Assembly: GCF_900141825.1 (NCBI RefSeq)
Contig: NZ_FQYQ01000006.1
Span: 62,001-126,000, forward strand
Direction of reading: 5' to 3'
DNA length: 64,000 bases
From: Pseudobutyrivibrio xylanivorans DSM 14809
GTDB lineage: Bacteria; Bacillota; Clostridia; Lachnospirales; Lachnospiraceae
In this document: in pieces, positions 1-7,765 of the stretch
Position numbering within the stretch: position 1 is the first letter of the stretch
Layout of the letters: every line of letters starts with the position of its first letter
Program-made: the position numbers and the translations under genes
Notes under the pieces: generated by a model
Told to the model about the DNA's origin: nothing
Databases searched by the model: none
What the model saw: the letters and a program-made list of their open reading frames with translations, nothing else

Positions 1-523
1 CAACAGCCTTATCAACCTCAGCAATGAACTTATCTGTCATCTTCTGACACTTATCTTCAAGATCTTTGATTTCATCTTCTGAAACACCCTCATCCTTTGA
101 GTGCTTCTTTAAATAATCAATAGCATCTCTTCTGATGTTTCTAATAGCAACCTTTGCGTCCTCGCCGTGCTTCTTAACATCCTTAGCAATTTCCTTACGA
201 CGTTCTTCTGTAAGCTCTGGGAACACAAGACGAATAAGCTTGCCATCGTTTGTAGGATTAATTCCAATATCAGACATATTGATAGCCTTTTCAATCTCCT
301 TAACGAGAGAAGCTTCCCATGGCTGAATCTGAATAAGTCTTGGCTCTGGAACTGAAATATTTGCTACCTGCTGAAGTGGAGTAGGTGCTCCATAGTAATC
401 AACAGTAATCTTATCCAAAATATGTGGGTTAGCACGACCTGCTCTGATAGTAGTGAACTCACTTTCAAGATTATTGTAGCTCTTTGTCATTTTTTCTTCG
501 TATACAGAAAGTATATTATCCAT
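1..523 (-). CDS. frr: Ribosome recycling factor (3' end outside window)
   Basis: Ribosome recycling factor works with EF-G to split the post-termination ribosome. The reading frame starts at the ATG at 523 (MDNILSVYEEKMTKSYNNL) with an AAGGAGG site that overlaps the pyrH stop codon. About 174 codons are visible; the family is usually about 185, so roughly ten C-terminal residues lie outside the window. The RRF signatures ESEFTTIRAGRANP and PWEASLVKEIEKAI, and the later ELTEERRKEIAK and RNIRRDA helices, are all present. It is the last gene seen in the pyrH-frr pair (9-base gap). The same pyrH-frr order occurs in most Firmicutes. Confidence 0.97.
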   Translation of the reverse strand, partial: MDNILSVYEEKMTKSYNNLESEFTTIRAGRANPHILDKITVDYYGAPTPLQQVANISVPEPRLIQIQPWEASLVKEIEKAINMSDIGINPTNDGKLIRLVFPELTEERRKEIAKDVKKHGEDAKVAIRNIRRDAIDYLKKHSKDEGVSEDEIKDLEDKCQKMTDKFIAEVDKAV

Positions 524-532
524 TCGCCCTCC

Positions 533-1228
533 TTATACGGTTACAACCGTACCATTAAATTTGCCTGAAATAGCTTTTACTATTGAATCCTCTTCATTTA
601 GAGAGAATACATACATTGGCATCTTCTGCTCCATTGCGATGATAGATGCTGTCATATCAACAACCTGAAGCTTCTGATCGATAACGTCCTGAATGCTAAT
701 CTCATCATAACGCTTAGCATTAGGATTCTTAGCTGGATCGCTATCATAAACACCATCAATAGACTTAGCTAATAAAATGCAATCAGCTTCGATTTCAACC
801 GCTCTAAGAACAGTAGGTGTATCTGTAGAGAAATATGGATGTCCTAAGCCACCTGCAAAAAATACAACCATTCCTCTCTCGAAATACTTGTTTGCTCTAT
901 CCTTAGAATAAAGCTTTGAAACATTTCCACACTCAAATGGTGTGAGAACCTGAGTCTTCATACCAACAGTTCTGAAAATCTCAGAAACATAAATACAGTT
1001 CATAACTGTAGCAAGCATACCAATCTGATCTGCTTTTGTTCTGTCGATATTCTCTGAAGTACGTCCTCTCCAGAAATTTCCGCCGCCGATAACAACGCCA
1101 ACCTGAACGCCATCATCTACAAGCTTCTTAACCTGACGTGCTACCATTAAGCAGGTAGCTTCATCAAATCCAAAACCCTTGTCCCCAGAAAGTGCTTCTC
1201 CACTAAGCTTTAATACTACTCTTTTCAT
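533..1228 (-). CDS. pyrH: UMP kinase
   Basis: Bacterial UMP kinase phosphorylates UMP to UDP in pyrimidine nucleotide synthesis and acts as a hexamer in the cytoplasm. The N-terminal KLSGEAL phosphate-binding loop, the GGGNFWRG motif near residues 49-56, the DRTKADQIGMLATVMN helix and the C-terminal GTVV end are typical of the amino-acid-kinase fold. The length of 231 residues is close to the family norm of about 235-240. A weak AAAGGAA site lies about 12 bases before the ATG. It sits between the bactofilin gene and frr; in B. subtilis it directly follows tsf, so two genes are inserted here. Confidence 0.97.
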   Translation of the reverse strand: MKRVVLKLSGEALSGDKGFGFDEATCLMVARQVKKLVDDGVQVGVVIGGGNFWRGRTSENIDRTKADQIGMLATVMNCIYVSEIFRTVGMKTQVLTPFECGNVSKLYSKDRANKYFERGMVVFFAGGLGHPYFSTDTPTVLRAVEIEADCILLAKSIDGVYDSDPAKNPNAKRYDEISIQDVIDQKLQVVDMTASIIAMEQKMPMYVFSLNEEDSIVKAISGKFNGTVVTV

Positions 1229-1269
1229 TTAAACTTATATTTCCTTTATATTATTTTTAGCGCCTGTGA

Positions 1270-2052
1270 TTAGATAGCAAAAACACTATTTACATCAACA
1301 TCTGAGTAGCTCTGTGAACAGAAGCCCTCGATAACAGCGCCATTATTAATCTGAACTGAACGAGACTTTATATTACCCATAACAACAGCTGATGTATCAA
1401 CAACAACTGGTCCGTTAACATCGATGTCACCCTTAACAGCACCAGCAATAACTGCTGAAGTAGCTGTAATATTTCCAATAATTACTGAACCAACGCCAAT
1501 TTTTGCTGTACCAGTAGTAACAACTTCACCTTCAATCTTTGCAGCGTCAGCAAAGAATTCTGCAGATGAAGAATTTCCTGTAACCTTACCAGCAATAACA
1601 AGCTTACCATTACATGTAACATCACCTACGATTTCACCCTGAACCTCGATAGAACCGATAGACTCAACGTTACCTGTAATCTTCATACCACCTGTAATAA
1701 CAGCATTTTCGTCTGAAGCTACATTCTTAGCCTCTGAACCATTTTCCATAACTCCCATTGTCTTTGATGCCTCCACTTTAGTATCTTTTTTTGTCTCAGA
1801 GAAGAATGATTTCTTCTCATTATACTGCTCCTGTACTGAAGCACTTTCTACTGCCTTTGTAGAAGGCTCATCTACCTTCTTAGAAACCTGTTCAAGAAGA
1901 CCATCAAGCTTTGTAAGCTCTGACTCTACATCAATATCACCATCGAGAGTGTTCACCATGACCTCCTCTTTAGCTGCAGTATCTTCGCCACCTGGAACCA
2001 GCTCATTTACTGCATCATTAAAATCCTCTTTGAAATCTTTAAAAAAACCCAT
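1270..2052 (-). CDS. Bactofilin-family cytoskeletal protein
   Basis: This is a polymer-forming bactofilin (DUF583 family). Residues 1-115 or so are an acidic, low-complexity extension. Residues from about 118 to the end form the right-handed beta-helix with its regular GxIxGDVxxxGxLxIxG rungs (for example GNVESIGSIEVQGEIVGDV and AVIAGAVKGDIDVNGPVVVD). Bactofilins form nucleotide-free filaments that scaffold cell-wall enzymes at the membrane. A GGAGG site precedes the ATG by 7 bases. It follows a membrane-anchored polysaccharide deacetylase by 23 bases, which suggests the two act together in envelope shaping; that link is inferred. Most bactofilins are shorter because they lack the long N-terminal tail. 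Confidence 0.9.
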   Translation of the reverse strand: MGFFKDFKEDFNDAVNELVPGGEDTAAKEEVMVNTLDGDIDVESELTKLDGLLEQVSKKVDEPSTKAVESASVQEQYNEKKSFFSETKKDTKVEASKTMGVMENGSEAKNVASDENAVITGGMKITGNVESIGSIEVQGEIVGDVTCNGKLVIAGKVTGNSSSAEFFADAAKIEGEVVTTGTAKIGVGSVIIGNITATSAVIAGAVKGDIDVNGPVVVDTSAVVMGNIKSRSVQINNGAVIEGFCSQSYSDVDVNSVFAI

Positions 2053-2075
2053 TATAAATCCTCCATAACATATTC

Positions 2076-2990
2076 TTATTGAACAACACTAACGTGCTGT
2101 ATAATTTCCGTATCTTCTGTAATTGGCAAAATAACGGCCCCCGCTTCGTTCAAAGATTCAATTAGTCTAGGTAGAGCTTCGACTGTTGCATTCTTATTTG
2201 AAGCATCATGTAACAATACTACAGACGTCTTGTATTTTACCACATCACTCATAACATTATCAACAAGTTCGTCCGCTGTAAAAGCCTGTGATGTGGCATC
2301 TCCAGAGGCAATATTCCAATCATAATAAACAGCCCCTACAGAGTTTAAATAATTAATAAAAACAGACATGCTTGTATTGCTGACTTTGTTACTGCTACCT
2401 CCAGGAAATCTGTAAAAATTTGTATCGACACCAGTAGTGTCATAAATCAAATCGTGAATCTTATTATAATCTGCAACAAAAGAATCTTCAGACTGATAGA
2501 GCTTAGAATAATTATGACTATATGAATGCATACCAATAGTATGTCCATCATTTACTATGCGACGATAGGCATCACCATATGTATCCAAATCCTTACCAAC
2601 TACAAAAAATGTAGCCTTCACATTATAGTCATCAAGAATATCCAGGATAGCATCGGTATTATCGCTGGGTCCATCATCAAAAGTAAGATATACCATAGGT
2701 ATATCTCCTTCTTCTGCGATATTATCCATGTTATCTACTAGATATAGATTATCTAAAAAGCTATCGTCAACCATTTCATTAGCATCATCTACTGTTTCAG
2801 AAACTGCAATCTTAGCTGACAAAGCATCTATTTGTCTTTGAAGAGAAATTACTTCAAAAACTAAAAAAATCATTACGCATAAAGTAATAAGCATAAAAGA
2901 GATAATTGTATAAATTATCATCTTTTTCATTCGAGCTACACGCCTGCGCTTAGCGCGCTGCTTTTCAAGCCCATCATTTACAATATCCAA
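2076..2990 (-). CDS. Membrane-anchored polysaccharide deacetylase (NodB domain)
   Basis: A cytoplasmic basic segment, one membrane helix (starting near IIYTIISFMLITLCVMIF) and a short coiled stretch lead to a NodB/CE4 domain facing outside. The metal and catalytic motifs are visible: TFDDGPS, HSYSH and RFPGGSSN. Such enzymes remove acetyl groups from peptidoglycan or other surface glycans. I chose the TTG at 2990 because GGGGAGG lies 8 bases upstream; an in-frame TTG at 3038 would add 16 residues but has no ribosome binding site. It is the first gene of a unit with the bactofilin, just after the rpsB-tsf terminator. The substrate cannot be read from sequence. Confidence 0.9.
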   Translation of the reverse strand: MDIVNDGLEKQRAKRRRVARMKKMIIYTIISFMLITLCVMIFLVFEVISLQRQIDALSAKIAVSETVDDANEMVDDSFLDNLYLVDNMDNIAEEGDIPMVYLTFDDGPSDNTDAILDILDDYNVKATFFVVGKDLDTYGDAYRRIVNDGHTIGMHSYSHNYSKLYQSEDSFVADYNKIHDLIYDTTGVDTNFYRFPGGSSNKVSNTSMSVFINYLNSVGAVYYDWNIASGDATSQAFTADELVDNVMSDVVKYKTSVVLLHDASNKNATVEALPRLIESLNEAGAVILPITEDTEIIQHVSVVQ

Positions 2991-3054
2991 TTTTTCATCC
3001 TCCCCGTAAAGATTCCTCTTTATTTTAGCACAACCCAATTACAAGATAAAGGGT

Positions 3055-3089
3055 AAAAAAAGAACGGGTCTACAAAATGTAGACCCGTT
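3055..3089 (-). terminator. Intrinsic terminator of rpsB-tsf
   Basis: A perfect 12-base-pair stem (3063-3074 with 3078-3089) has an AAA loop and, on the minus strand, is followed by a run of T (A7 at 3055-3061 on the plus strand). It lies 23 bases after the tsf stop, so it should end the rpsB-tsf transcript and separate it from the deacetylase gene. Confidence 0.95.
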
Positions 3090-3112
3090 AAATATGCTGT
3101 TTAACTTAATAA

Positions 3113-4042
3113 TTAAGCATTCATCTGAGCTGCAACTTCAGCAGCGAAGTCTTCGTTCTTCTTCTCAAGACCTTCACCAGTCTCAAAACGAACAAAGCTC
3201 TTGATTGAAAGTGCAGAACCTGTAGCCTTAGAAACTTCCTCTAAGTACTTAGCAACTGTCTGCTTTCCATCCTCAGCCTTAACGTAAACCTGATCAAGTA
3301 AGCAGATTTCCTTAAGTTCCTTAGATACACGACCTTCGATCATGCCATTGATAACCTTCTCAGGCTTCTGTGACTCCTTAGGATCGTTCATAATCTGAGC
3401 AAGAAGAATCTCCTTCTCGTGAGCGATGTACTCAGCAGATACTTCATCACGTGATACATACTTTGGATTAAGAGCTGCAATCTGCATAGCAAGGTTTGTA
3501 GCTGCTTCCTTAGCTGCATCTGACTCAGCGCCAGCCATATCAACGATAACACCGATACGTCCGCCACCGTGTGTGTATGATACTACGAATCCATCAGATG
3601 TAACCTTCTCGAATCTTCTAAGAGAAAGCTTCTCACCGATTGTAGCTACCATCTCTACGTGTACATCATTAACTGTCTTTGATGAATCCTCAGCCCATGG
3701 CTGTGTAAGGAGCTCATCAATTGACTTAACATCAGACTTGAGAATCTGCTTTGCAACCTTCTCAACGTATGTCTGGAACTTCTCGTTCTTAGCAACGAAA
3801 TCAGTCTCTGAGTTAACCTCAAGAACAACTGCTGTATTGCCTTCTACAACTACCTTGCAGATACCCTCTGCTGCGATACGAGATGCCTTCTTCTCAGCCT
3901 TAGCTGCACCGTTCTTACGAAGAAGCTCGAAAGCTGCATCCATATCACCATCGCACTCAGCGAGTGCCTTCTTACAATCCATCATACCTGCGCCAGACTG
4001 CTCGCGAAGGTCCTTTACCATTGCTGCTGTAATAGCTGCCAT
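3113..4042 (-). CDS. tsf: Elongation factor Ts
   Basis: EF-Ts recharges EF-Tu by exchanging GDP for GTP. The N-terminal UBA-like domain reads MAAITAAMVKDLREQSGAGM and continues MDCKKALAE, followed by the core domain with EVNSETDFVAKNEKF and the late MVATIGEKLSLRRFE motif. I start at 4042 (310 residues) because AGGAGG lies 8-9 bases upstream, inside the end of rpsB; a longer frame to 4087 would overlap rpsB and adds a basic tail foreign to the family. The gap to rpsB is 4 bases, so the two genes are probably translationally linked. A strong terminator follows. Confidence 0.97.
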   Translation of the reverse strand: MAAITAAMVKDLREQSGAGMMDCKKALAECDGDMDAAFELLRKNGAAKAEKKASRIAAEGICKVVVEGNTAVVLEVNSETDFVAKNEKFQTYVEKVAKQILKSDVKSIDELLTQPWAEDSSKTVNDVHVEMVATIGEKLSLRRFEKVTSDGFVVSYTHGGGRIGVIVDMAGAESDAAKEAATNLAMQIAALNPKYVSRDEVSAEYIAHEKEILLAQIMNDPKESQKPEKVINGMIEGRVSKELKEICLLDQVYVKAEDGKQTVAKYLEEVSKATGSALSIKSFVRFETGEGLEKKNEDFAAEVAAQMNA

Positions 4043-4046
4043 ATTA

Positions 4047-4775
4047 TTATGCCTCCTCTTCTGCTGTTGCTTCCTCAGCAACCTCATTCATTTCGCCCTG
4101 CTTTGCCTCGATAACAGCATCTGCCATCTTTGCAACGATAAGCTTTACTGCACGGATAGCGTCATCGTTACCAGGGATTACATAATCAAGCTCATCTGGA
4201 TCACAGTTAGTATCGCAAACACCTACAAGTGGAATACCAAGTGCATGTGCTTCCTGAACACAGATGTGCTCCTTCTTAGGATCGATGATGAAGATAGCAT
4301 CTGGAATTCTGTTCATTTCCTTGATACCACCAAGAACCTTTGTAAGCTTCTCCTGCTCCTTCTTGAGCTGAGTAACTTCCTTCTTTGGAAGAAGATCAAA
4401 TGTTCCATCTGCTTCCATCTTCTCGATTTCCTTAAGACGAGCGATTCTTGTCTGAACTGTCTTAAAGTTAGTAAGCATACCACCGAGCCATCTCTCGTTT
4501 ACATAGTACATTCCGCAACGCTCTGCCTCAGATGCGATAGCGTCCTGAGCCTGCTTCTTTGTACCAACGAAAAGGATGTTTCCACCCTGCTGAGCGATGT
4601 CAAAAATAACATCATAAGCATCGTCTACCATACCTACAGACTTCTGAAGGTCGATAATGTGGATACCATTACGCTCTGTGTAGATATAAGGAGCCATCTT
4701 AGGGTTCCATCTACGTGTCTGGTGTCCGAAGTGAACACCTGCCTCAAGTAACTGCTTCATTGAAATAACACTCAT
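4047..4775 (-). CDS. rpsB: 30S ribosomal protein S2
   Basis: S2 is a late-binding small-subunit protein. The family start [20 protein letters not shown], the [12 protein letters not shown] motif, the [11 protein letters not shown] segment and [14 protein letters not shown] are unmistakable. The acidic tail (EEATAEEEA) is common in Clostridia. AGGAGG lies 7 bases upstream. The gene has its own promoter about 110 bases upstream and a structured leader, and is followed by tsf as in nearly all bacteria. Confidence 0.98.
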   Translation of the reverse strand: MSVISMKQLLEAGVHFGHQTRRWNPKMAPYIYTERNGIHIIDLQKSVGMVDDAYDVIFDIAQQGGNILFVGTKKQAQDAIASEAERCGMYYVNERWLGGMLTNFKTVQTRIARLKEIEKMEADGTFDLLPKKEVTQLKKEQEKLTKVLGGIKEMNRIPDAIFIIDPKKEHICVQEAHALGIPLVGVCDTNCDPDELDYVIPGNDDAIRAVKLIVAKMADAVIEAKQGEMNEVAEEATAEEEA

Positions 4776-4801
4776 TTTAATACCTCCTGGTTTGTTTCTT
4801 C

Positions 4802-4867
4802 CGCATAATTCTACCTGACAAACACCCGGCCTACTATAGGTTGGGAACCAATGCCAGTCCTTATGCG
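4802..4867 (-). promoter_or_regulatory. Structured rpsB leader, candidate autoregulatory RNA
   Basis: In the rpsB 5' untranslated region a 7-base-pair stem closes the segment: CGCATAA (minus strand, 4867-4861) pairs with TTATGCG (4808-4802). Inside lies a smaller hairpin built on GGTT/AACC around the CCC at about 4843-4845. The element ends about 27 bases before the start codon. S2 is known to repress its own mRNA in some bacteria; whether this leader does so is an inference. Confidence 0.45.
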
Positions 4868-4888
4868 TGTATTTTCAACAGCCCTTAG

Positions 4889-4917
4889 AATTTACCATAA
4901 TTTTGCAAATATTGCAA
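4889..4917 (-). promoter_or_regulatory. Sigma-A promoter of rpsB-tsf
   Basis: On the minus strand: -35 TTGCAA (4912-4917), 17-base spacer, -10 TAAATT (4889-4894). The -35 hexamer is one arm of a perfect dyad, TTGCAA-ATA-TTGCAA (4903-4917). The promoter lies only a few bases past the end of the flagellar operon, so some read-through from that operon into rpsB is possible because I see no terminator between them. Confidence 0.7.
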
Positions 4918-4920
4918 CTA

Positions 4921-5511
4921 TCAATTCTTAGGGGGTGTTGTTGTTCTAACATCTTTATTTACAAGGACTGCAACCAAGTCATCATAGCTACTTCCCTGTT
5001 TCACATAAAATGTACCATTTTGAATCAGATTATCTACCTTACATTTATTAAGATACTTATTAAATTCATCGGAATCATCAATAATTCCAGCCTTTTTCAA
5101 ATGATTACTGATGACCTCTGAAGACTCTCCGGCTCTGACTGTAAATGGGATGTAGGTGACAGTCTCCTCAACAGAAGAATCCGCTGAAATAGCATCTTCA
5201 CCAACTTTCGTTACTTCTTCCGACATGGCATCTTCAGCTTCAGTTATTTCACCAGCAAGAGGTACACTTTCTTCCTCTGTGATAACTACCTCATCAGTAC
5301 CTTCGATTGATTCAGTACCTTCAGAACTTTCAGTTACTTCAGTCCCCTCAGGCATGACCATACCAAGAGCTGTAGCTTTTTGAATTATTTCTTCATCTGA
5401 AAGAGATTTGTTATATAAAAAATCTCGTCCAAAATAGAAACTAACAGTTAAAAGTAATGTAGCTAGTGTTACACCAATACCAATGCCTCTAAGATAGTAC
5501 TTAAATCTCAT
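4921..5511 (-). CDS. MltG N-terminal-domain-like membrane protein, no catalytic domain
   Basis: The 196-residue protein has a membrane helix at about residues 8-27, then a degenerate acidic/serine/threonine region (about 55-118) with repeats of the EGTES type, and a C-terminal domain (about 119-185). The last part, with FTVRAGESSEVISNHLKKAG, then NGTFYVKQGSSYDDLVAVL, resembles the LysM-like module of MltG/YceG lytic transglycosylases. The MltG catalytic domain with its essential Glu is missing. Its ATG overlaps the previous stop (TAATG). It is the last gene of the flagellar block. Automatic pipelines may name it MltG; a lytic activity is not supported. It could bind peptidoglycan near the flagellum, which is only a guess. 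Confidence 0.7.
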   Translation of the reverse strand: MRFKYYLRGIGIGVTLATLLLTVSFYFGRDFLYNKSLSDEEIIQKATALGMVMPEGTEVTESSEGTESIEGTDEVVITEEESVPLAGEITEAEDAMSEEVTKVGEDAISADSSVEETVTYIPFTVRAGESSEVISNHLKKAGIIDDSDEFNKYLNKCKVDNLIQNGTFYVKQGSSYDDLVAVLVNKDVRTTTPPKN

Positions 5512-6239
5512 TATCTCCCCTCCTGATATAACCCTATAACAAATTTAACCTCACCAAGTCCTCTTCCAAGAGTCTTGGCAATTTCAACGTCAGACATTCC
5601 CTCATCAGCCATAGCAAGAATCTGCATATTGTCATTAGCCTTTATAGGCTTATTTTCCTCAGAAAACTTCTGAGCTAACGCCTCCGTAAAGGAAATAGTC
5701 TTGGATTCCTCCTCCTTTTTTTCTTTCTCAGATATGAGAGCCTCACGCTCTTCAGCTAATTTTTTCTTTTCTTCCTCTATCTCAAGCTCTTTATCCTTAA
5801 GTAAATCAAGCTTTCTAGCAACAGAAGCATCCAAAGCCACAAGGGTATCCTGCAGTTCGGACAGCTTTTTTGTCATCTCAACCATAGCCTGATGCTTATC
5901 GTTGAGCATAGAATACATAAACGTAACCTCTTTATGAGATTTATCTACAGACTCAAGCACCGTATCTGAATATTGAGATATTTCGAGAATCTTCTCGTTT
6001 GTCTCCTTATCAGTACGTCTATCTAGTTCTTCCATGGCAGAATCTATAGTGGCGGAAAGCTTATCCTCAGTCTCTACTCTGGCATCAGCCATTTTATCCT
6101 TAATAATTTCCTCGATCTGTTCTTTTGTAAGCTTTGTAAGATTTTCTCTGTCTTTTTCAGATAATCTTTCAGACACAAAAAAGCTCCCAATACACAGGCC
6201 CAGCCCGATAATCAGGAGCACAATTTCAAGTATAGTCAT
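5511..6239 (-). CDS. SwrB-position membrane coiled-coil protein (DUF6115-like)
   Basis: One N-terminal membrane helix (about residues 3-24) is followed by a long, highly charged coiled coil (about 30-185) and a short C-terminal helix-turn-helix-like end (ILAMADEGMSDVEIAKTLGR). In B. subtilis the gene between sigD and rpsB is swrB, a bitopic protein of similar layout that promotes hook-basal-body assembly. Position and architecture match here (fliA, one small gene, this gene, one further gene, rpsB), so a SwrB-like role is a reasonable inference, but I cannot show residue-level homology. The C-terminal motif is DNA-binding in shape, yet the protein is membrane-anchored, so a protein contact is more likely. 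Confidence 0.65.
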   Translation of the reverse strand: MTILEIVLLIIGLGLCIGSFFVSERLSEKDRENLTKLTKEQIEEIIKDKMADARVETEDKLSATIDSAMEELDRRTDKETNEKILEISQYSDTVLESVDKSHKEVTFMYSMLNDKHQAMVEMTKKLSELQDTLVALDASVARKLDLLKDKELEIEEEKKKLAEEREALISEKEKKEEESKTISFTEALAQKFSEENKPIKANDNMQILAMADEGMSDVEIAKTLGRGLGEVKFVIGLYQEGR

Positions 6240-6252
6240 TATAGTCTCCCCT

Positions 6253-6576
6253 CTAAATCCTCATATCAAAGGATGTTTTATGCTTCTCAGTAACACTACC
6301 ATCAGGCTTTTTTTCGTCTTTTTCCTGCTTCATAGCCTTCCGTCGTTTATTTCCTTCGTAGCCCTGACCATTTCCTTCTCTTTCGTAGCTATCCTCTTCC
6401 CTATTTGACTTGTACAAATCATTAACCTGTTTTGCTTGCTGCTCCTGTTGTTTTTCAACGGTGTGCGTCAGGTTCTGTTGTTCAAGCATAGGCTTTTGAT
6501 CCTCTTGAGCTTTAGTATGGCTAAGCTCATTTGTATTTTGGATCATTCCATTAAAATTGATTGGACTTATTGACAT
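6253..6576 (-). CDS. Small hydrophilic flagellar-operon protein, unknown function
   Basis: This 107-residue protein is rich in Gln, Glu, Lys and Asn, with no membrane segment and no domain I recognise. It starts MSISPINFNGMIQNTNELSH and ends in a Lys/Glu-rich tail with KRRKAMKQEKDEKK. I use the ATG at 6576, which has AAGGGAGGG 6 bases upstream; a longer frame to 6612 would place that site inside the gene. It lies between fliA and the SwrB-position gene with short gaps, so it is part of the operon. The N-terminal 'NFNGMIQ' style recalls flagellar-operon adaptor proteins, but no function can be assigned. Confidence 0.65.
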   Translation of the reverse strand: MSISPINFNGMIQNTNELSHTKAQEDQKPMLEQQNLTHTVEKQQEQQAKQVNDLYKSNREEDSYEREGNGQGYEGNKRRKAMKQEKDEKKPDGSVTEKHKTSFDMRI

Positions 6577-6637
6577 AACAAACCCTCCCTTAAAGATCAT
6601 CACAAAATTCAATCATCCATTAACAGAACTGAAAATA

Positions 6638-7405
6638 TTACTGGTTTGTTAAAATACCCATATATTCTCCAAGAACTTTTCTCATCTTTTGGAGTGCCTT
6701 TGTATGTAGCTGTGAAACTCTGGACTCAGAAACCTCCAGTGCTGCACTTATTTCTTTTAATGTCAAATCCTCATAATAATATAAGAGAATAACCTGTTTT
6801 TCTTTTTCGGTAAGCATATCCAAAGCTTCCTGTAGCTTTTGGGTAAGCTCCTGTTTTGAAATATTATCTTCCGGCTGAATAAAATGAGAGTTATGTTCCG
6901 CCTCCATAACCGGCTCATTACCAGCCTCAACAAATTCATTTAATGAAACAACATTAGTGACATTAAGCTGAGACTGCCACTTAGAAAACTCATCTGATGA
7001 AATATTAAGCTCCGCAGCTATATCTTCATCTGTGGCACTATGTCCAGTGCGAGCTTCTACCGTCTTAATTGCATCGTCAATCATTCTCTGTCTTTGTCGT
7101 ATCGTACGAGGAATCCAGTCCATCTTACGAATCTGGTCCAAAATCGAGCCACGAATTCTAAGACTTGCGTAGGTTTCAAACTTAACATCCTTGGCCAAAT
7201 CGAATTTGTCTATAGCGTCGATAAGACCAAAAATACCGTAACTACACAAATCTTCGTACTCTACTGTATTCCCCAAATACATACAGAGTCTGCCAGCAAC
7301 TATCTTAACAAGCGGCGCATATTCAAGTATTAATTGCTCCCTAATCTCGGGAGTAGGACTAACTTTGTATTTGTCCCAAAGCTTTTCCTTGTCACTCGCC
7401 TTCAT
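6638..7405 (-). CDS. fliA: Flagellar sigma factor sigma-28 (FliA/SigD/WhiG)
   Basis: This sigma-70-family factor directs transcription of late flagellar and chemotaxis genes. Region 2 shows YEDLCSYGIFGLIDAIDKFD and FETYASLRIRGSILDQIRKM, region 3 DWIPRTIRQRQ, and region 4 the terminal LTEKEKQVILLYYYEDLTLK with the helix-turn-helix EISAALEVSESRVSQ. Region 1 is absent, as expected for this group. The length of 255 matches B. subtilis SigD. It follows cheD and a small membrane protein, near the end of the operon, as in B. subtilis. I found no convincing sigma-28 promoter in this window, so its targets probably lie elsewhere (flagellin, cap, receptors). Confidence 0.95.
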   Translation of the reverse strand: MKASDKEKLWDKYKVSPTPEIREQLILEYAPLVKIVAGRLCMYLGNTVEYEDLCSYGIFGLIDAIDKFDLAKDVKFETYASLRIRGSILDQIRKMDWIPRTIRQRQRMIDDAIKTVEARTGHSATDEDIAAELNISSDEFSKWQSQLNVTNVVSLNEFVEAGNEPVMEAEHNSHFIQPEDNISKQELTQKLQEALDMLTEKEKQVILLYYYEDLTLKEISAALEVSESRVSQLHTKALQKMRKVLGEYMGILTNQ

Positions 7406-7439
7406 TAATGCCCCCTTAAATCAAGTCTGAATCAGTTAA

Positions 7440-7745
7440 CTACCCCTCCTCTGATTCAGACGAAACATCTTCGGTATCCATTTGATTTTCTTCTTCAATT
7501 TCATCTTCTGCTAACACACTGCTAATATCCTGAGGCTCACTATCAAGAGACTCAGCTGGTTCCAATTCTCTAAATGCATAATCAAGAATCATCTTTATAA
7601 TGGTTCCCATGGTAAGAAAAATCAGAACTACAACAAGCAGCCTAGAAACAAAGACAGAAAATTCAACTCTTTGAATAATAGACACAACACAAGATATAAA
7701 CGCTGCAGCCAATGTGATGATAATTGGAATAGGCTTTGTGTTCAT
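7440..7745 (-). CDS. Small two-helix membrane protein of the flagellar operon
   Basis: This 101-residue protein has two predicted membrane helices (IIITLAAAFISCVVSIIQ and SRLLVVVLIFLTMGTIIKMI) and an acidic C-terminal tail (EDEIEEENQMDTEDVSSE). I chose the ATG at 7745 because GGAGG lies 5 bases before it; the in-frame ATG at 7757 would place that site inside the coding region. It sits between cheD and fliA. I do not recognise a named family; similar small membrane proteins occupy this slot in related flagellar operons. No function can be given. Confidence 0.65.
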   Translation of the reverse strand: MNTKPIPIIITLAAAFISCVVSIIQRVEFSVFVSRLLVVVLIFLTMGTIIKMILDYAFRELEPAESLDSEPQDISSVLAEDEIEEENQMDTEDVSSESEEG

Positions 7746-7765
7746 CTGTGCCTCCATGTATTATT

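Noticed and set aside
3426-4751. A 441-codon plus-strand open frame opposite tsf and rpsB
   Set aside because: It lies fully antisense to two highly conserved genes with proper ribosome binding sites, has no ribosome binding site of its own, and encodes a Ser/Thr/Leu-rich product typical of a reversed frame.
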